Below, in pieces: positions 1-7,056 of a stretch of DNA of 11,276 bases (the stretch's first letter is position 1; every line of letters starts with the position of its first letter). Both the position numbers and the translations under genes were made by a program. The stretch lies in NCBI GenBank assembly GCA_026710525.1, contig JAPOQT010000033.1, positions 1 to 11,276 on the forward strand. The letters run 5' to 3'. This stretch comes from Pseudomonadota bacterium. Lineage in GTDB: Bacteria; Bdellovibrionota_B; Oligoflexia; Oligoflexales; Bin106. The notes below the pieces were generated by a model. The model did no database searches. It was not told where the DNA came from and saw only the letters and a program-made list of their open reading frames with translations.

Positions 1-1
1 A

Positions 2-17
2 TAGTCTCAAAAGACTA
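2..17 (-). other. Short hairpin over the stop codon of the small lipoprotein gene
   Basis: A six-base inverted repeat (tagtct / agacta) with a four-base loop covers the TAG stop of the minus-strand lipoprotein gene. It could be the start of a terminator, but the sequence that would show a T-run lies outside the window, so its role cannot be judged. Confidence 0.25.
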
Positions 18-341
18 GTCAGCCATAAAAACAAGAACACGAGAATTTTCAAAACAGAAACTGCCACTATCATTAACCGAGTAAGCAAATCGTTTCGTTG
101 CACCCTTAACTGTTGTTACTGTGACTGTTGAGCTCGCTGAATCAAAATCAAGGGTTGCCGAATAAAGATCAGTAAGGTCGTCAAGATCTTGTTCTGTTAA
201 ACATAAATCAGAACTACTACTAACCTGACCGTAGGCAAAGCTAGATGTCAATGATGAGGCCATATGACAGCCCGCAACTAAAAGAAAGGGCAATAAACAA
301 GCCACACTAGCCAAGACAGACAAAATAACATTCTTTTTCAT
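15..341 (-). CDS. Small secreted lipoprotein of unknown function (108 aa)
   Basis: No family is recognised. Read from the ATG at 341 the protein has a lysine n-region (MKKN), a hydrophobic stretch at about residues 5-23 and a lipobox LVAGC, so Cys25 should be lipidated and the mature protein membrane-anchored. Position +2 is His, not Asp, so there is no classical inner-membrane retention signal. The mature part is about 84 residues, rich in Ser/Thr/Asp, with an alternating-polarity STVTVTTV stretch near residue 75 that suggests beta strands. Its only two further cysteines (47 and 96) could pair. A GTG two codons upstream keeps the frame open, but AGGAG at 351-347 overlaps that GTG and lies 5 bases before the ATG, so the ATG is preferred. 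It appears monocistronic, behind the promoter at 464-492. The gene is well supported; the function is unknown. Confidence 0.8.
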   Translation of the reverse strand: MKKNVILSVLASVACLLPFLLVAGCHMASSLTSSFAYGQVSSSSDLCLTEQDLDDLTDLYSATLDFDSASSTVTVTTVKGATKRFAYSVNDSGSFCFENSRVLVFMAD

Positions 342-463
342 AATCACTCCTATCCCCGATAAAGTAGTCTTACATGAACATTACTTTAAACCAGAAAATT
401 ATTTAGTTAATACATTCTCCACTGACTCGCAACGTGACCACTCACTCGTTCACCTCACACACA

Positions 464-492
464 ATTATTATAATAAAAATAAAAAATGTCAA
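464..492 (-). promoter_or_regulatory. Sigma70-like promoter for the small lipoprotein gene
   Basis: The minus strand has a perfect -35 box TTGACA (492-487), a 17-base T-rich spacer and AATAAT (469-464) as -10. A perfect TATAAT (472-467) overlaps but would leave only 14 bases of spacing. Transcription would start near 457, giving a leader of about 115 bases before the ATG at 341. Confidence 0.55.
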
Positions 493-517
493 GAGCAATT
501 TTTCACTTAAACTGCTC
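493..517 (-). repeat. Inverted repeat abutting the -35 box (possible operator)
   Basis: The arms gagcaattt (493-501) and aaactgctc (509-517) are complementary over nine bases apart from one G.T, with a 7-base centre. The repeat touches the -35 hexamer of the lipoprotein promoter, where a regulator could act. No protein is assigned. Confidence 0.35.
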
Positions 518-718
518 ATCGATTGATCACAGTCCAGGAGATATTACCCGAACTAATCAGAGCTGCACATCTTCTCGGCAGATAAGTCAAAAAGCTGTAA
601 ACTATGTGAAAAAACTAATAATACAGGTGAGTTAGCTCTGCTATTTCAATGATAAGATCATCATACATGGAGACTGGATAACTACCCTCTTAGGATTAAT
701 CACAACTAAAAACAGGAG

Positions 719-795
719 TGGTTGCGGGAGAGGGATTTGAACCCTCGATCTTTGGATTATGAGCCCAACGAGATACCAGACTTCTCCATCCCGCG
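719..795 (-). tRNA. Initiator tRNA-fMet (anticodon CAT), CCA encoded
   Basis: The minus strand folds as a 77-base cloverleaf. The acceptor stem is CGCGGGA/TCCCGCA with the C1.A72 mismatch that marks bacterial initiators. The D stem is GAGA/TCTC with A11-U24. The anticodon loop is CTCATAA, the T arm is GAGGG-TTCAAAT-CCCTC, the discriminator is A73 and CCA is encoded (721-719). The anticodon stem is TTGGG/TCCAA, so the usual three G-C pairs become two G-C pairs plus G31.U39. It lies about 100 bases downstream of the aconitase stop on the same strand. It delivers formyl-methionine to the ribosomal P site at initiation. Confidence 0.96.
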
Positions 796-804
796 CCAAC
801 GAAT

Positions 805-830
805 TCACAGTGTAACAAATTAAGCGTCAA
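805..830 (-). promoter_or_regulatory. Possible promoter for the initiator tRNA
   Basis: TTGACG (830-825) resembles a -35 box. The best -10 candidates are TACACT, only 10 bases downstream, and TGAATT at 17 bases, which would start transcription almost on the mature 5' end. Neither is convincing. The tRNA may have its own promoter or be read from aconitase. Confidence 0.25.
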
Positions 831-897
831 AAAGAAAGGATTAATTTCACAAGTTAACCAACCATCCCTCTCCTCATCAATTCTCACACACCATTAA

Positions 898-3207
898 TTA
901 TGAGCCATCTTCCCTCGACATGATAGCATTCAGTGATGACCCTTTTTGAAACCACATAATCTGCTCCTGATTACATGAATGCTGAACACTAATTTCTTCG
1001 GTCTGACCATCTTGATGGCTAAGTCGCATTAACAAACTCTTACCTGGTGCCATAGTCTTTAGCCCTAAAATAGAAATTTTATCAAACTCCTGGATCTTGT
1101 CATAATCAGACGGATTCACAAATGTTAATGCTAACACGCCCTGCTTTTTTAAATTTGTGGCATGGATACGAGCAAAACTCTTAACCAATACAGCAGAACA
1201 ACCAAGGTAGCGAGGAGTCATGGCCGCGTGTTCCCGAGACGAGCCTTCACCATAATTTTCACCACCTACAATCACCCAGCTGTGCCCCGCCTTTTTATAG
1301 TCTCGAGCCACTTGAGAACAACCTAAATACCCTTTACTTTCTTGTAGAGCATGCCGAGTCTTACCGATGTGTTCCGGGGCAAAAGCGTTATTGGCGCCGA
1401 ATAACAAATTATCTGATATTTTATCAAGATGACCTCGGTAGCGTAACCAACGGCCAGCTGGTGAGATATGATCCGTCGTACATTTACCAGCCGCTTTAAA
1501 TAGCAACAGATGATCGATAAAATCATCACCATTCCATGGGGCAAAAGGCTCCAGAATCTCCAGCCTTTGACTGCCCTCCGTAACCGCAACCACCGCATTA
1601 TAACCATCAGCCGATGGCTCGTAATAACCATCATCACATAAATCAAGACCACTCGAGGGCAATTCCATAGATTCAGGAACCTCTAGCAGCACCTTATGAC
1701 CTTGATCACTGGTCAGATAATCGGTCATAGGATCAAAGCTTAAACTTCCTGATGCAGCGTAAGCTACTACCAGTTCTGGCGATGTAATAAAACCCAACGT
1801 TGCCTTATTGGCATCGTTACGACCACGAAAATTTCGATTAAAAGAGGTCACAATCGAATTTTCGTCACCCTGAGAAATATCATCTCGTCGCCACTGACCA
1901 ATACAAGGACCACAGGCATTAGCTAAAACCACACCACCAAATTGTTGTAACGTATCAAGCATCCCCTCCTTCTGCACCGTCTGATAAACTGTGGTTGAGC
2001 CTGGCGTAATATAAAAGGGCACCTTCGCTTTTAAGCCGTGAGCAATTAAATGTTTGACCACACTCGTTGCTTTAAAAATATCTTCGTAAGAAGAGTTGGT
2101 ACATGAACCAATAAGGGCAGCTGAAATTCGATCAGGATAACCATGCTTCTTAACATCATCCTTCATACGAGCAACAGGACGAGCAATATCAGGAGAGTGT
2201 GGGCCAACGATTTGAGGTTGTAACGAAGAGAGATCAATTTCGATCAGATCATCATAAGCTTTGCTGGGATCCTCAAGGGCTTCCGGGTCAGCTGTTAAAT
2301 ACTGGGCATATTGAGATGCTAGTTCAGCTATGTCAGCTCGATGAGTACTATCAAGATAATCAGCCATTTTACTATCATAGGAAAACAAAGACGTGGTGGC
2401 GCCTAACTCAGCCCCCATATTAGTAATGGTCCCCTTACCCGTACATGAAATGGACTCAGCGCCTTCACCAATGTACTCAAAAATAATATCCTTTCCGCCC
2501 TTCACCGTTAACATATCGAGTAACTTTAAAATCACATCTTTGGGGGAGCTCCAGCCTGATAACCGACCGGTTAACTTCACCGCCACCACCTTCGGTCGAG
2601 CCAGTTCCCAAGGCAAGCCAACCATCACGTCAACAGCGTCAGCACCACCCACACCCACAGCCACCATACCAAGACCACCAGCGTTAGGAGTATGGGAATC
2701 AGTGCCAATCATCAGCCCTCCTGGATAAGCGTAGTTCTCGAGAACAATTTGATGAATAATCCCTGAACCAGGACCCCAAAAACCGATGCCAAACTTCTCG
2801 GCAGCGGAGCGCAAAAAAGCAAAGACCTCTTGGTTCTCTTTTTCGGCTAACGATAAATCTTTCTTCGCCCCTTGATGAGCCAATATTAAGTGATCACAAT
2901 GGACCGTCGTCGGCAACTCTACTCTGGCTTTCTGTGACTGAATAAACTGTAATAAAGCCATCTGCGCTGTGGCATCTTGCATCGCTAATCTATCAGGGCT
3001 AAGACGACAAAACTTTTGCGCCCTGAGTGGCTGTTGTAATGGCGCAACACTATGAGCAACTAAAATTTTCTCAGCAAAACTCAAAGGCTTATCTGATACT
3101 TTACGGTACTGATCAACACGAGAGGTTATTTTTTCATAAGTTCCTAACACCAGCTCTCTTGTTGTAGCCACAGTCACTGGTGATGAATTTTCTTTTCCCT
3201 GAGTCAT
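898..3207 (-). CDS. acn: Aconitate hydratase, mitochondrial-type (769 aa)
   Basis: This enzyme interconverts citrate and isocitrate through cis-aconitate in the TCA cycle, using a [4Fe-4S] cluster, in the cytoplasm. The cluster cysteines are Cys369 (in GSCTNS) and Cys432/Cys435 (in ACGPCIG), with the 63 and 3 residue spacing of mitochondrial aconitase. Other family blocks are MQDATAQMALLQF and GTDSHTPNAGGLGM in the N-terminal half and the swivel-domain motif GGENYGEGSSREHAA (Ser656, Arg658 region). Length matches mature mitochondrial-type enzymes (about 750-780 aa), not the longer IRP1/AcnA (about 890) or AcnB (about 865). The ATG at 3207 has AAGGA seven bases upstream. It is separated by 121 bases from the HAMP-protein gene upstream on the same strand. 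No frameshift or lost catalytic residue is visible. The symbol is generic because the bacterial naming of this subfamily varies. Confidence 0.95.
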   Translation of the reverse strand: MTQGKENSSPVTVATTRELVLGTYEKITSRVDQYRKVSDKPLSFAEKILVAHSVAPLQQPLRAQKFCRLSPDRLAMQDATAQMALLQFIQSQKARVELPTTVHCDHLILAHQGAKKDLSLAEKENQEVFAFLRSAAEKFGIGFWGPGSGIIHQIVLENYAYPGGLMIGTDSHTPNAGGLGMVAVGVGGADAVDVMVGLPWELARPKVVAVKLTGRLSGWSSPKDVILKLLDMLTVKGGKDIIFEYIGEGAESISCTGKGTITNMGAELGATTSLFSYDSKMADYLDSTHRADIAELASQYAQYLTADPEALEDPSKAYDDLIEIDLSSLQPQIVGPHSPDIARPVARMKDDVKKHGYPDRISAALIGSCTNSSYEDIFKATSVVKHLIAHGLKAKVPFYITPGSTTVYQTVQKEGMLDTLQQFGGVVLANACGPCIGQWRRDDISQGDENSIVTSFNRNFRGRNDANKATLGFITSPELVVAYAASGSLSFDPMTDYLTSDQGHKVLLEVPESMELPSSGLDLCDDGYYEPSADGYNAVVAVTEGSQRLEILEPFAPWNGDDFIDHLLLFKAAGKCTTDHISPAGRWLRYRGHLDKISDNLLFGANNAFAPEHIGKTRHALQESKGYLGCSQVARDYKKAGHSWVIVGGENYGEGSSREHAAMTPRYLGCSAVLVKSFARIHATNLKKQGVLALTFVNPSDYDKIQEFDKISILGLKTMAPGKSLLMRLSHQDGQTEEISVQHSCNQEQIMWFQKGSSLNAIMSREDGS

Positions 3208-3328
3208 AATTATTTCCTTGTCTTACGTTAAAGATAATCAATGCACGTCATTAAAATCACAGCCATCTATGATTACTAAGCCCTGCTAAAAAAGAGCCTA
3301 ATACTAAGTGCTTGAATATTCCCATGGC

Positions 3329-3862
3329 TTATTTACCTGCGGAGATTTTCTCCTGTAACTTATTGAGTTTATCAGCCAATGACACCAACTGATCTGATGA
3401 ACGCACTTCCAACGGCTTAATAGACTCTGTGCCCAAATTTTCTTCAATATTATCCTGATGATCAACACGACTAATCAGCTGATCAAGAAAATTATGAATA
3501 CTAATGAGAGGACCGTATATTTGATGAGTGTAACGGATAATAATGAAAAAAGTGAGGATAAAAAAACTAACCACTAAACTCAAACATACCACAAAAGGTA
3601 GAAAAAATTTTTGCCAATTTTCTTGATTTTGATCCTGAGTCAGTTTAAAGTAAACACTCACTGCATCATGGATATCAACGACATAATAATAAAAGACAGC
3701 ACTAATAAGCAAACCGAATAAGATATTCAGCAGAAAAATTAAAGCACCCAGTCTAATCTGAACATAAGGCTCAACTAACATACTGAAAAAGCCACCGCGA
3801 CGGTTACCTTTCTTGGCTCTCTGACGGCTTTTTCTACGATCTGACTGCTTGTTTAAAATCAT
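3329..3862 (-). CDS. Two-helix membrane protein with stand-alone HAMP-like domain (177 aa)
   Basis: The N-terminus is strongly basic (RRKSRQRAKKGNRR), which should stay cytoplasmic. Two membrane helices follow, about residues 36-61 and 86-110, around a short charged external loop (KLTQDQNQENWQK). After the second helix comes RYTHQIYGPL and then SSDQLVSLADKLNKLQ, the proline-containing first helix and D-Q-L/L-A-D-K-L-N second helix expected of a HAMP linker. The chain ends there, with no kinase, methyl-accepting or cyclase domain. HAMP units normally relay signals from membrane to output domains, so it may act through a partner; that is inference. The longest frame begins at 3868, but AGGAG lies only 2 bases before that ATG and 8 before the ATG at 3862, which I prefer. 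It appears to have its own promoter at 3884-3911. Confidence 0.85.
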   Translation of the reverse strand: MILNKQSDRRKSRQRAKKGNRRGGFFSMLVEPYVQIRLGALIFLLNILFGLLISAVFYYYVVDIHDAVSVYFKLTQDQNQENWQKFFLPFVVCLSLVVSFFILTFFIIIRYTHQIYGPLISIHNFLDQLISRVDHQDNIEENLGTESIKPLEVRSSDQLVSLADKLNKLQEKISAGK

Positions 3863-3883
3863 GAACATTTCTCCTTCGACTAA

Positions 3884-3911
3884 GATATACCCACCCAGAC
3901 ACCATCGTCAA
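3884..3911 (-). promoter_or_regulatory. Promoter candidate for the HAMP-protein gene
   Basis: The minus strand has TTGACG (3911-3906), a 16-base spacer and TATATC (3889-3884). A start near 3877 would leave a leader of about 15 bases that includes the AAGGAG ribosome-binding site. Confidence 0.5.
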
Positions 3912-4036
3912 GGTTGCAATACGAATTACGATATTTCTTAAAGTTATGACAGCAAAGGATACACAATGTCAGATTTCCCGTAGTTTATGAACCATATCTT
4001 AACGTGACCCTCAAGAAACTTCAAGAGCGAGGGATC

Positions 4037-5569
4037 TCATTTCTTTGACAATGTACCAAGTAACTGCCCTATCTCCTTTCGGCTAATTAAATACTTTTCA
4101 TGATCAACATAAATCCTAACAATGTAACAGGATAAATCTTCCTGACGCTGATCCCATAGCTGATCATACGACACAATCTGAACTAAGCCATAGGCATCTT
4201 TGCGCACCCAACAATAGGATAAATCCTGATGATGGGGTGACGGTCTTTCGGTTAAATGATTTACCGATCGCACCATCTCATTAGGAATACGACAAACATT
4301 CAAATGGTGTTGTATCTTTATGAGTTCTGATCGATCAAAAACCCGTTTATCCTGAGCTTTCAGTTCATAAACTTTCTTCCATAACTTACGATCACAAAAC
4401 AGACCTTGAATAATCCGCTCAGCTACTTTTTTTTGTTCCCTACTCAATCCCGAAACCTCTTGCAGTTTTTGGGTAAACAGTTGCTCCAAATCATGATCCC
4501 TGAGCCCGGCATAGACTTGAGCATTGGCTGGAAAACGCCAATCACCTAGCAAGCGGGACAAATGGAGAATCATAGCTTCACTAGCCACAGATGTTTTATG
4601 GAAATAGAGTTGAGAAAACATTGACTGTCGGGCTCTGAGAAAATCTTCCAGGGCTGGCATAGCATCAGCTAAAAAACCAAGAATATATCTCTGACTCTTA
4701 TGATGCCAAACAACATACATGGAATTGAGCAAACGGTCCTCATCAAACTTACCGTACTCAACCCCTGACTGAATCGAATCTCTCTGCAAATAGTCCATAC
4801 GGTCAATATCCCACTGTCCAGACAAGAGGTTCCGTAACACATGGTAACCTTTGAGCTGATGAAATGGTGACTCAGGATGAAGAGGTAAATCAGGACTGAG
4901 AAGAGCCAAAATATCTTCTTTAAAGCAAGGAAAAGCCACATTATTTTGCTCTAAATCTAACAGGATTTGCCAGGTCAACAAAAGAGAATATGCCTCATGA
5001 CAACTGGCTCGGCTCCCTGATTGCCCATTACTACCATGACTCGTCGCCAATGTTGAATGAGACGCGATCATAGCTTGTTTAATATGATCAGGGATCTCAG
5101 GATTGCAGGAGACCATCTCAGTCATAAGGGGTAAAAATTTTTCAGTACAGTGGGAATAAGGACAGTGACCAATATCATGAAGTAAGGCGGCTAACCGAAA
5201 AACCGTTTCAGAATATTCACTCGCAAACAAACCACGAATTAACTCATAACCAAGACGGTCCTCGCATAACTTAGGAAACAGCACTCTTTCCTGTTTCAGT
5301 TGTTCCCTTATCCCTATTTGCTCTGTCTCTATCCTAATCAGATTTTCTCTCAGTCTATGAAAACTTTTACTAGCTAAATGCATCACTCCCAAGGAATGCT
5401 CAAACCGGGAATGTTGTGCTCCTGGAAACACTAAATGAAAAAAGCCTAATTGTTTAATATATCTTAATCTCTGAAACCAAGCATGACTAATTACTTCGTT
5501 TTCAAATACACTGAGAGGAATCGTACCATAGCGGTTATCACGGATTCTTCTGTGATATAACTGGGGCAC
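4037..5569 (-). CDS. HD-domain phosphohydrolase, SAMHD1/dGTPase-like (510 aa)
   Basis: This belongs to the HD superfamily of metal-dependent phosphohydrolases that includes SAMHD1 and dGTP triphosphohydrolases. Numbered from the preferred start, HSRFEHSLG supplies Arg55 and His58, LLHDIGHCPYSH supplies His131-Asp132 plus His135 and His140, and WDIDRMDYLQRDS supplies Asp256, the last metal ligand. The metal site is therefore complete. IRDNRYGTIPLS near the N-terminus matches the usual opening of these proteins. Hydrolysis of dNTPs is likely, but the exact substrate cannot be read from sequence. The open frame extends to a TTG at 5611 with a poor ribosome-binding site. A GTG at 5569 has AGAGGAG (5584-5578) exactly 8 bases upstream and still includes the conserved N-terminus, so I use it. 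The gene follows pyrD by 78 bases and is probably cotranscribed, which would couple pyrimidine supply and nucleotide turnover. Confidence 0.9.
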   Translation of the reverse strand: MPQLYHRRIRDNRYGTIPLSVFENEVISHAWFQRLRYIKQLGFFHLVFPGAQHSRFEHSLGVMHLASKSFHRLRENLIRIETEQIGIREQLKQERVLFPKLCEDRLGYELIRGLFASEYSETVFRLAALLHDIGHCPYSHCTEKFLPLMTEMVSCNPEIPDHIKQAMIASHSTLATSHGSNGQSGSRASCHEAYSLLLTWQILLDLEQNNVAFPCFKEDILALLSPDLPLHPESPFHQLKGYHVLRNLLSGQWDIDRMDYLQRDSIQSGVEYGKFDEDRLLNSMYVVWHHKSQRYILGFLADAMPALEDFLRARQSMFSQLYFHKTSVASEAMILHLSRLLGDWRFPANAQVYAGLRDHDLEQLFTQKLQEVSGLSREQKKVAERIIQGLFCDRKLWKKVYELKAQDKRVFDRSELIKIQHHLNVCRIPNEMVRSVNHLTERPSPHHQDLSYCWVRKDAYGLVQIVSYDQLWDQRQEDLSCYIVRIYVDHEKYLISRKEIGQLLGTLSKK

Positions 5570-5647
5570 CTTGCTGACTCCTCTTGCATCACTATGATGA
5601 TATTCAAACAAATTGAGCTAACTCACCTTCGTATGCCAACCATGGGA

Positions 5648-6769
5648 TTACTGACGGCTTACCCCACGAACATCGGATAGTCGTAAGTGTTGGACCTCAG
5701 ATAAATGGTGAATACCTAGGTCATCCATGCACCACTCGATTTCAGACAGTATTTTATGCACCAACCATGGCCCTCGATAAACCAAAGCGGTGTATAATTG
5801 GACGCAAGAAGCGCCCAACCGCAATGACTCTATCACATCACTACCACTCATAATACCACCAACAGCCATGATCGGCAGACGACCACCGGTAACATCAGTT
5901 GCCCAAATCAACCGCCTCAGGGATTGACTACGCAGGGAATGGCCACTAAGACCGCCCGGCTCAGGATAGATTACTCGTGCCGTATTAGTCAGAATAACAC
6001 CAGCAAAATCCCCCTGACATATACCCTCAATATTACCCTGAAAACTTTGCTGATCTAAATCAGGATCTAGTTTCACCCAAACCTTCCCAGTTAACCCTGC
6101 TTCTATTTCCCGAATACGCTCACTCAGTCTCTGAAAAAACTTAGGAGTGGCGAGTTCACGAAGACCTGCTGTATTCGGCGATGATACATTGAGAACAAAA
6201 TAATCACCATAGGCTTTCATATGTTCAAGACCATAAAGATAATCATCCATCGCTTTTTCTGAGGGAGTATCTTGATTTTTACCAATGTTGATACCCAGGA
6301 GAAAGGAACGGTCACCATGCTCTTTTAGTCGAGAAACAACTTCCGTCACACCTCGGTTAGGAAACCCCATACGATTAACGAGATCATGTGTGTCTTTGCG
6401 TCGAAAAACTCTTGGTTTCTTATGTCCTAACTGGGGTCGAGGAGTAACTGTGCCAATTTCAATTAATGAAAAACCTAAGCGATAAAGACCAGCAATAGCA
6501 ACGGCATTCTTATCATATCCTGCCGCTAAACCAATGGGATGTATGAGAGATCCTAACCCGGGGACATGGACCGTAAAGTCTTTGTTATACAGTGGGATCC
6601 CCGGCAATATCTGAGTGACTTTGTTACTGGCTAAAATTCGCAAGCTCATGTTATGGGCTGTCTCTGGGGGAAGAAATCCTAAAGCACGACTGAGTAGATC
6701 ACCGAAAAACTGAATCCACGAGATCGACCGCAGTCTTAACCAAGTTTTTTTCACAACTGTTTTACTCAT
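5648..6769 (-). CDS. pyrD: Dihydroorotate dehydrogenase (quinone), class 2
   Basis: PyrD oxidises dihydroorotate to orotate in pyrimidine synthesis, using FMN and passing electrons to membrane quinone. An N-terminal extension of about 45 residues (WIQFFGDLLSRALGFLPPE) is the amphipathic membrane and quinone-binding region that defines class 2. Numbered from the ATG at 6769, AAGYDKNA carries the conserved Lys87; NVSSPNTAGLR carries Ser197, which matches the catalytic serine (class 1 has Cys); VKLDPD carries Lys233; LTNT, AVGGIMSG and VQLYTALVYRGP bind substrate and FMN phosphate. At 373 aa it is slightly longer than E. coli PyrD (336 aa), from a longer N-terminus and a C-terminal tail of about 20 residues. 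A GTG one codon earlier is also possible; the ribosome-binding site is weak in either case. It is the first gene of a likely two-gene unit with the HD phosphohydrolase. Confidence 0.95.
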   Translation of the reverse strand: MSKTVVKKTWLRLRSISWIQFFGDLLSRALGFLPPETAHNMSLRILASNKVTQILPGIPLYNKDFTVHVPGLGSLIHPIGLAAGYDKNAVAIAGLYRLGFSLIEIGTVTPRPQLGHKKPRVFRRKDTHDLVNRMGFPNRGVTEVVSRLKEHGDRSFLLGINIGKNQDTPSEKAMDDYLYGLEHMKAYGDYFVLNVSSPNTAGLRELATPKFFQRLSERIREIEAGLTGKVWVKLDPDLDQQSFQGNIEGICQGDFAGVILTNTARVIYPEPGGLSGHSLRSQSLRRLIWATDVTGGRLPIMAVGGIMSGSDVIESLRLGASCVQLYTALVYRGPWLVHKILSEIEWCMDDLGIHHLSEVQHLRLSDVRGVSRQ

Positions 6770-6800
6770 CACAGTAATTCTTTCACTCTTAGCTGTTGCT

Positions 6801-6819
6801 CATGTTTTCTTAAAACATG
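6801..6819 (-). repeat. Perfect 8-base palindrome in the pyrD leader
   Basis: catgtttt (6801-6808) and aaaacatg (6812-6819) are exact inverse complements around ctt. The centre lies about 40 bases upstream of the pyrD start codon and downstream of the best promoter candidate. It would either be a repressor site or form a hairpin in the mRNA leader. There is no T-run on the minus strand after it, so it is not a standard attenuator. Confidence 0.5.
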
Positions 6820-6860
6820 CCGACTTGTCTTTTCATAAAATAGACTGAACAGAGAAAATG

Positions 6861-6869
6861 TTTATACCA
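6861..6869 (-). promoter_or_regulatory. Extended -10 promoter candidate for pyrD
   Basis: TGGTATAAA on the minus strand (6869-6861) fits an extended -10 element. The -35 position is only T-rich. A start near 6855 would give a leader of about 85 bases containing the palindrome at 6801-6819. Confidence 0.4.
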
Positions 6870-6965
6870 CGAATCTATGCTAAAAATAAAGAAAAGTAGC
6901 ACACTATAAACCATTTTACTTAATATTAGAGCTAAGATTTACTATCACTCTACCCGATGATAACG

Positions 6966-7024
6966 TATAATATAAGCCGTAGCTCAGTCAAATGTATTTT
7001 CACTATGCAGCGGCTTACTATAAA
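6966..7024 (+). promoter_or_regulatory. Promoter region of the FHA-GGDEF gene with inverted repeat
   Basis: A perfect TATAAT lies at 6966-6971 without a good -35 box. A second candidate is TTTTCA (6997-7002), 16 bases, TATAAA (7019-7024). Between and overlapping them are the inverted repeat arms taagccg (6973-6979) and cggctta (7011-7017), 31 bases apart. They could form a leader hairpin or be paired operator half-sites. I cannot decide which promoter is used. Confidence 0.4.
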
Positions 7025-7056
7025 CCGGTTAACTATTTTAAGTGAGGGCTTTATTT

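Larger units (their letters stand above)
348..718. other. 371-base intergenic region between lipoprotein and tRNA genes
   Basis: It contains the promoter at 464-492 and the repeat at 493-517. I find no convincing gene in the rest. A 5-base inverted repeat atgat/atcat lies near 650-662. A T-run on the minus strand near 610 follows only a weak 4-base stem, so I do not call a terminator for the tRNA transcript. Confidence 0.5.

Noticed and set aside
600..640. Terminator downstream of the tRNA
   Set aside because: A minus-strand T-run exists, but the preceding stem has only about four pairs.
696..887. 63-codon minus-strand open frame
   Set aside because: It runs straight through the initiator tRNA in the same orientation and has no protein-like features.
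1323..2728. Three open frames (1323-1652, 2199-2423, 2393-2728) inside aconitase
   Set aside because: They are out-of-frame or antisense shadows of a gene with complete catalytic motifs.
4005..4036. Terminator after the HD gene
   Set aside because: Only a five-pair ccctc/gaggg stem with a long loop and no T-run follows the stop codon.
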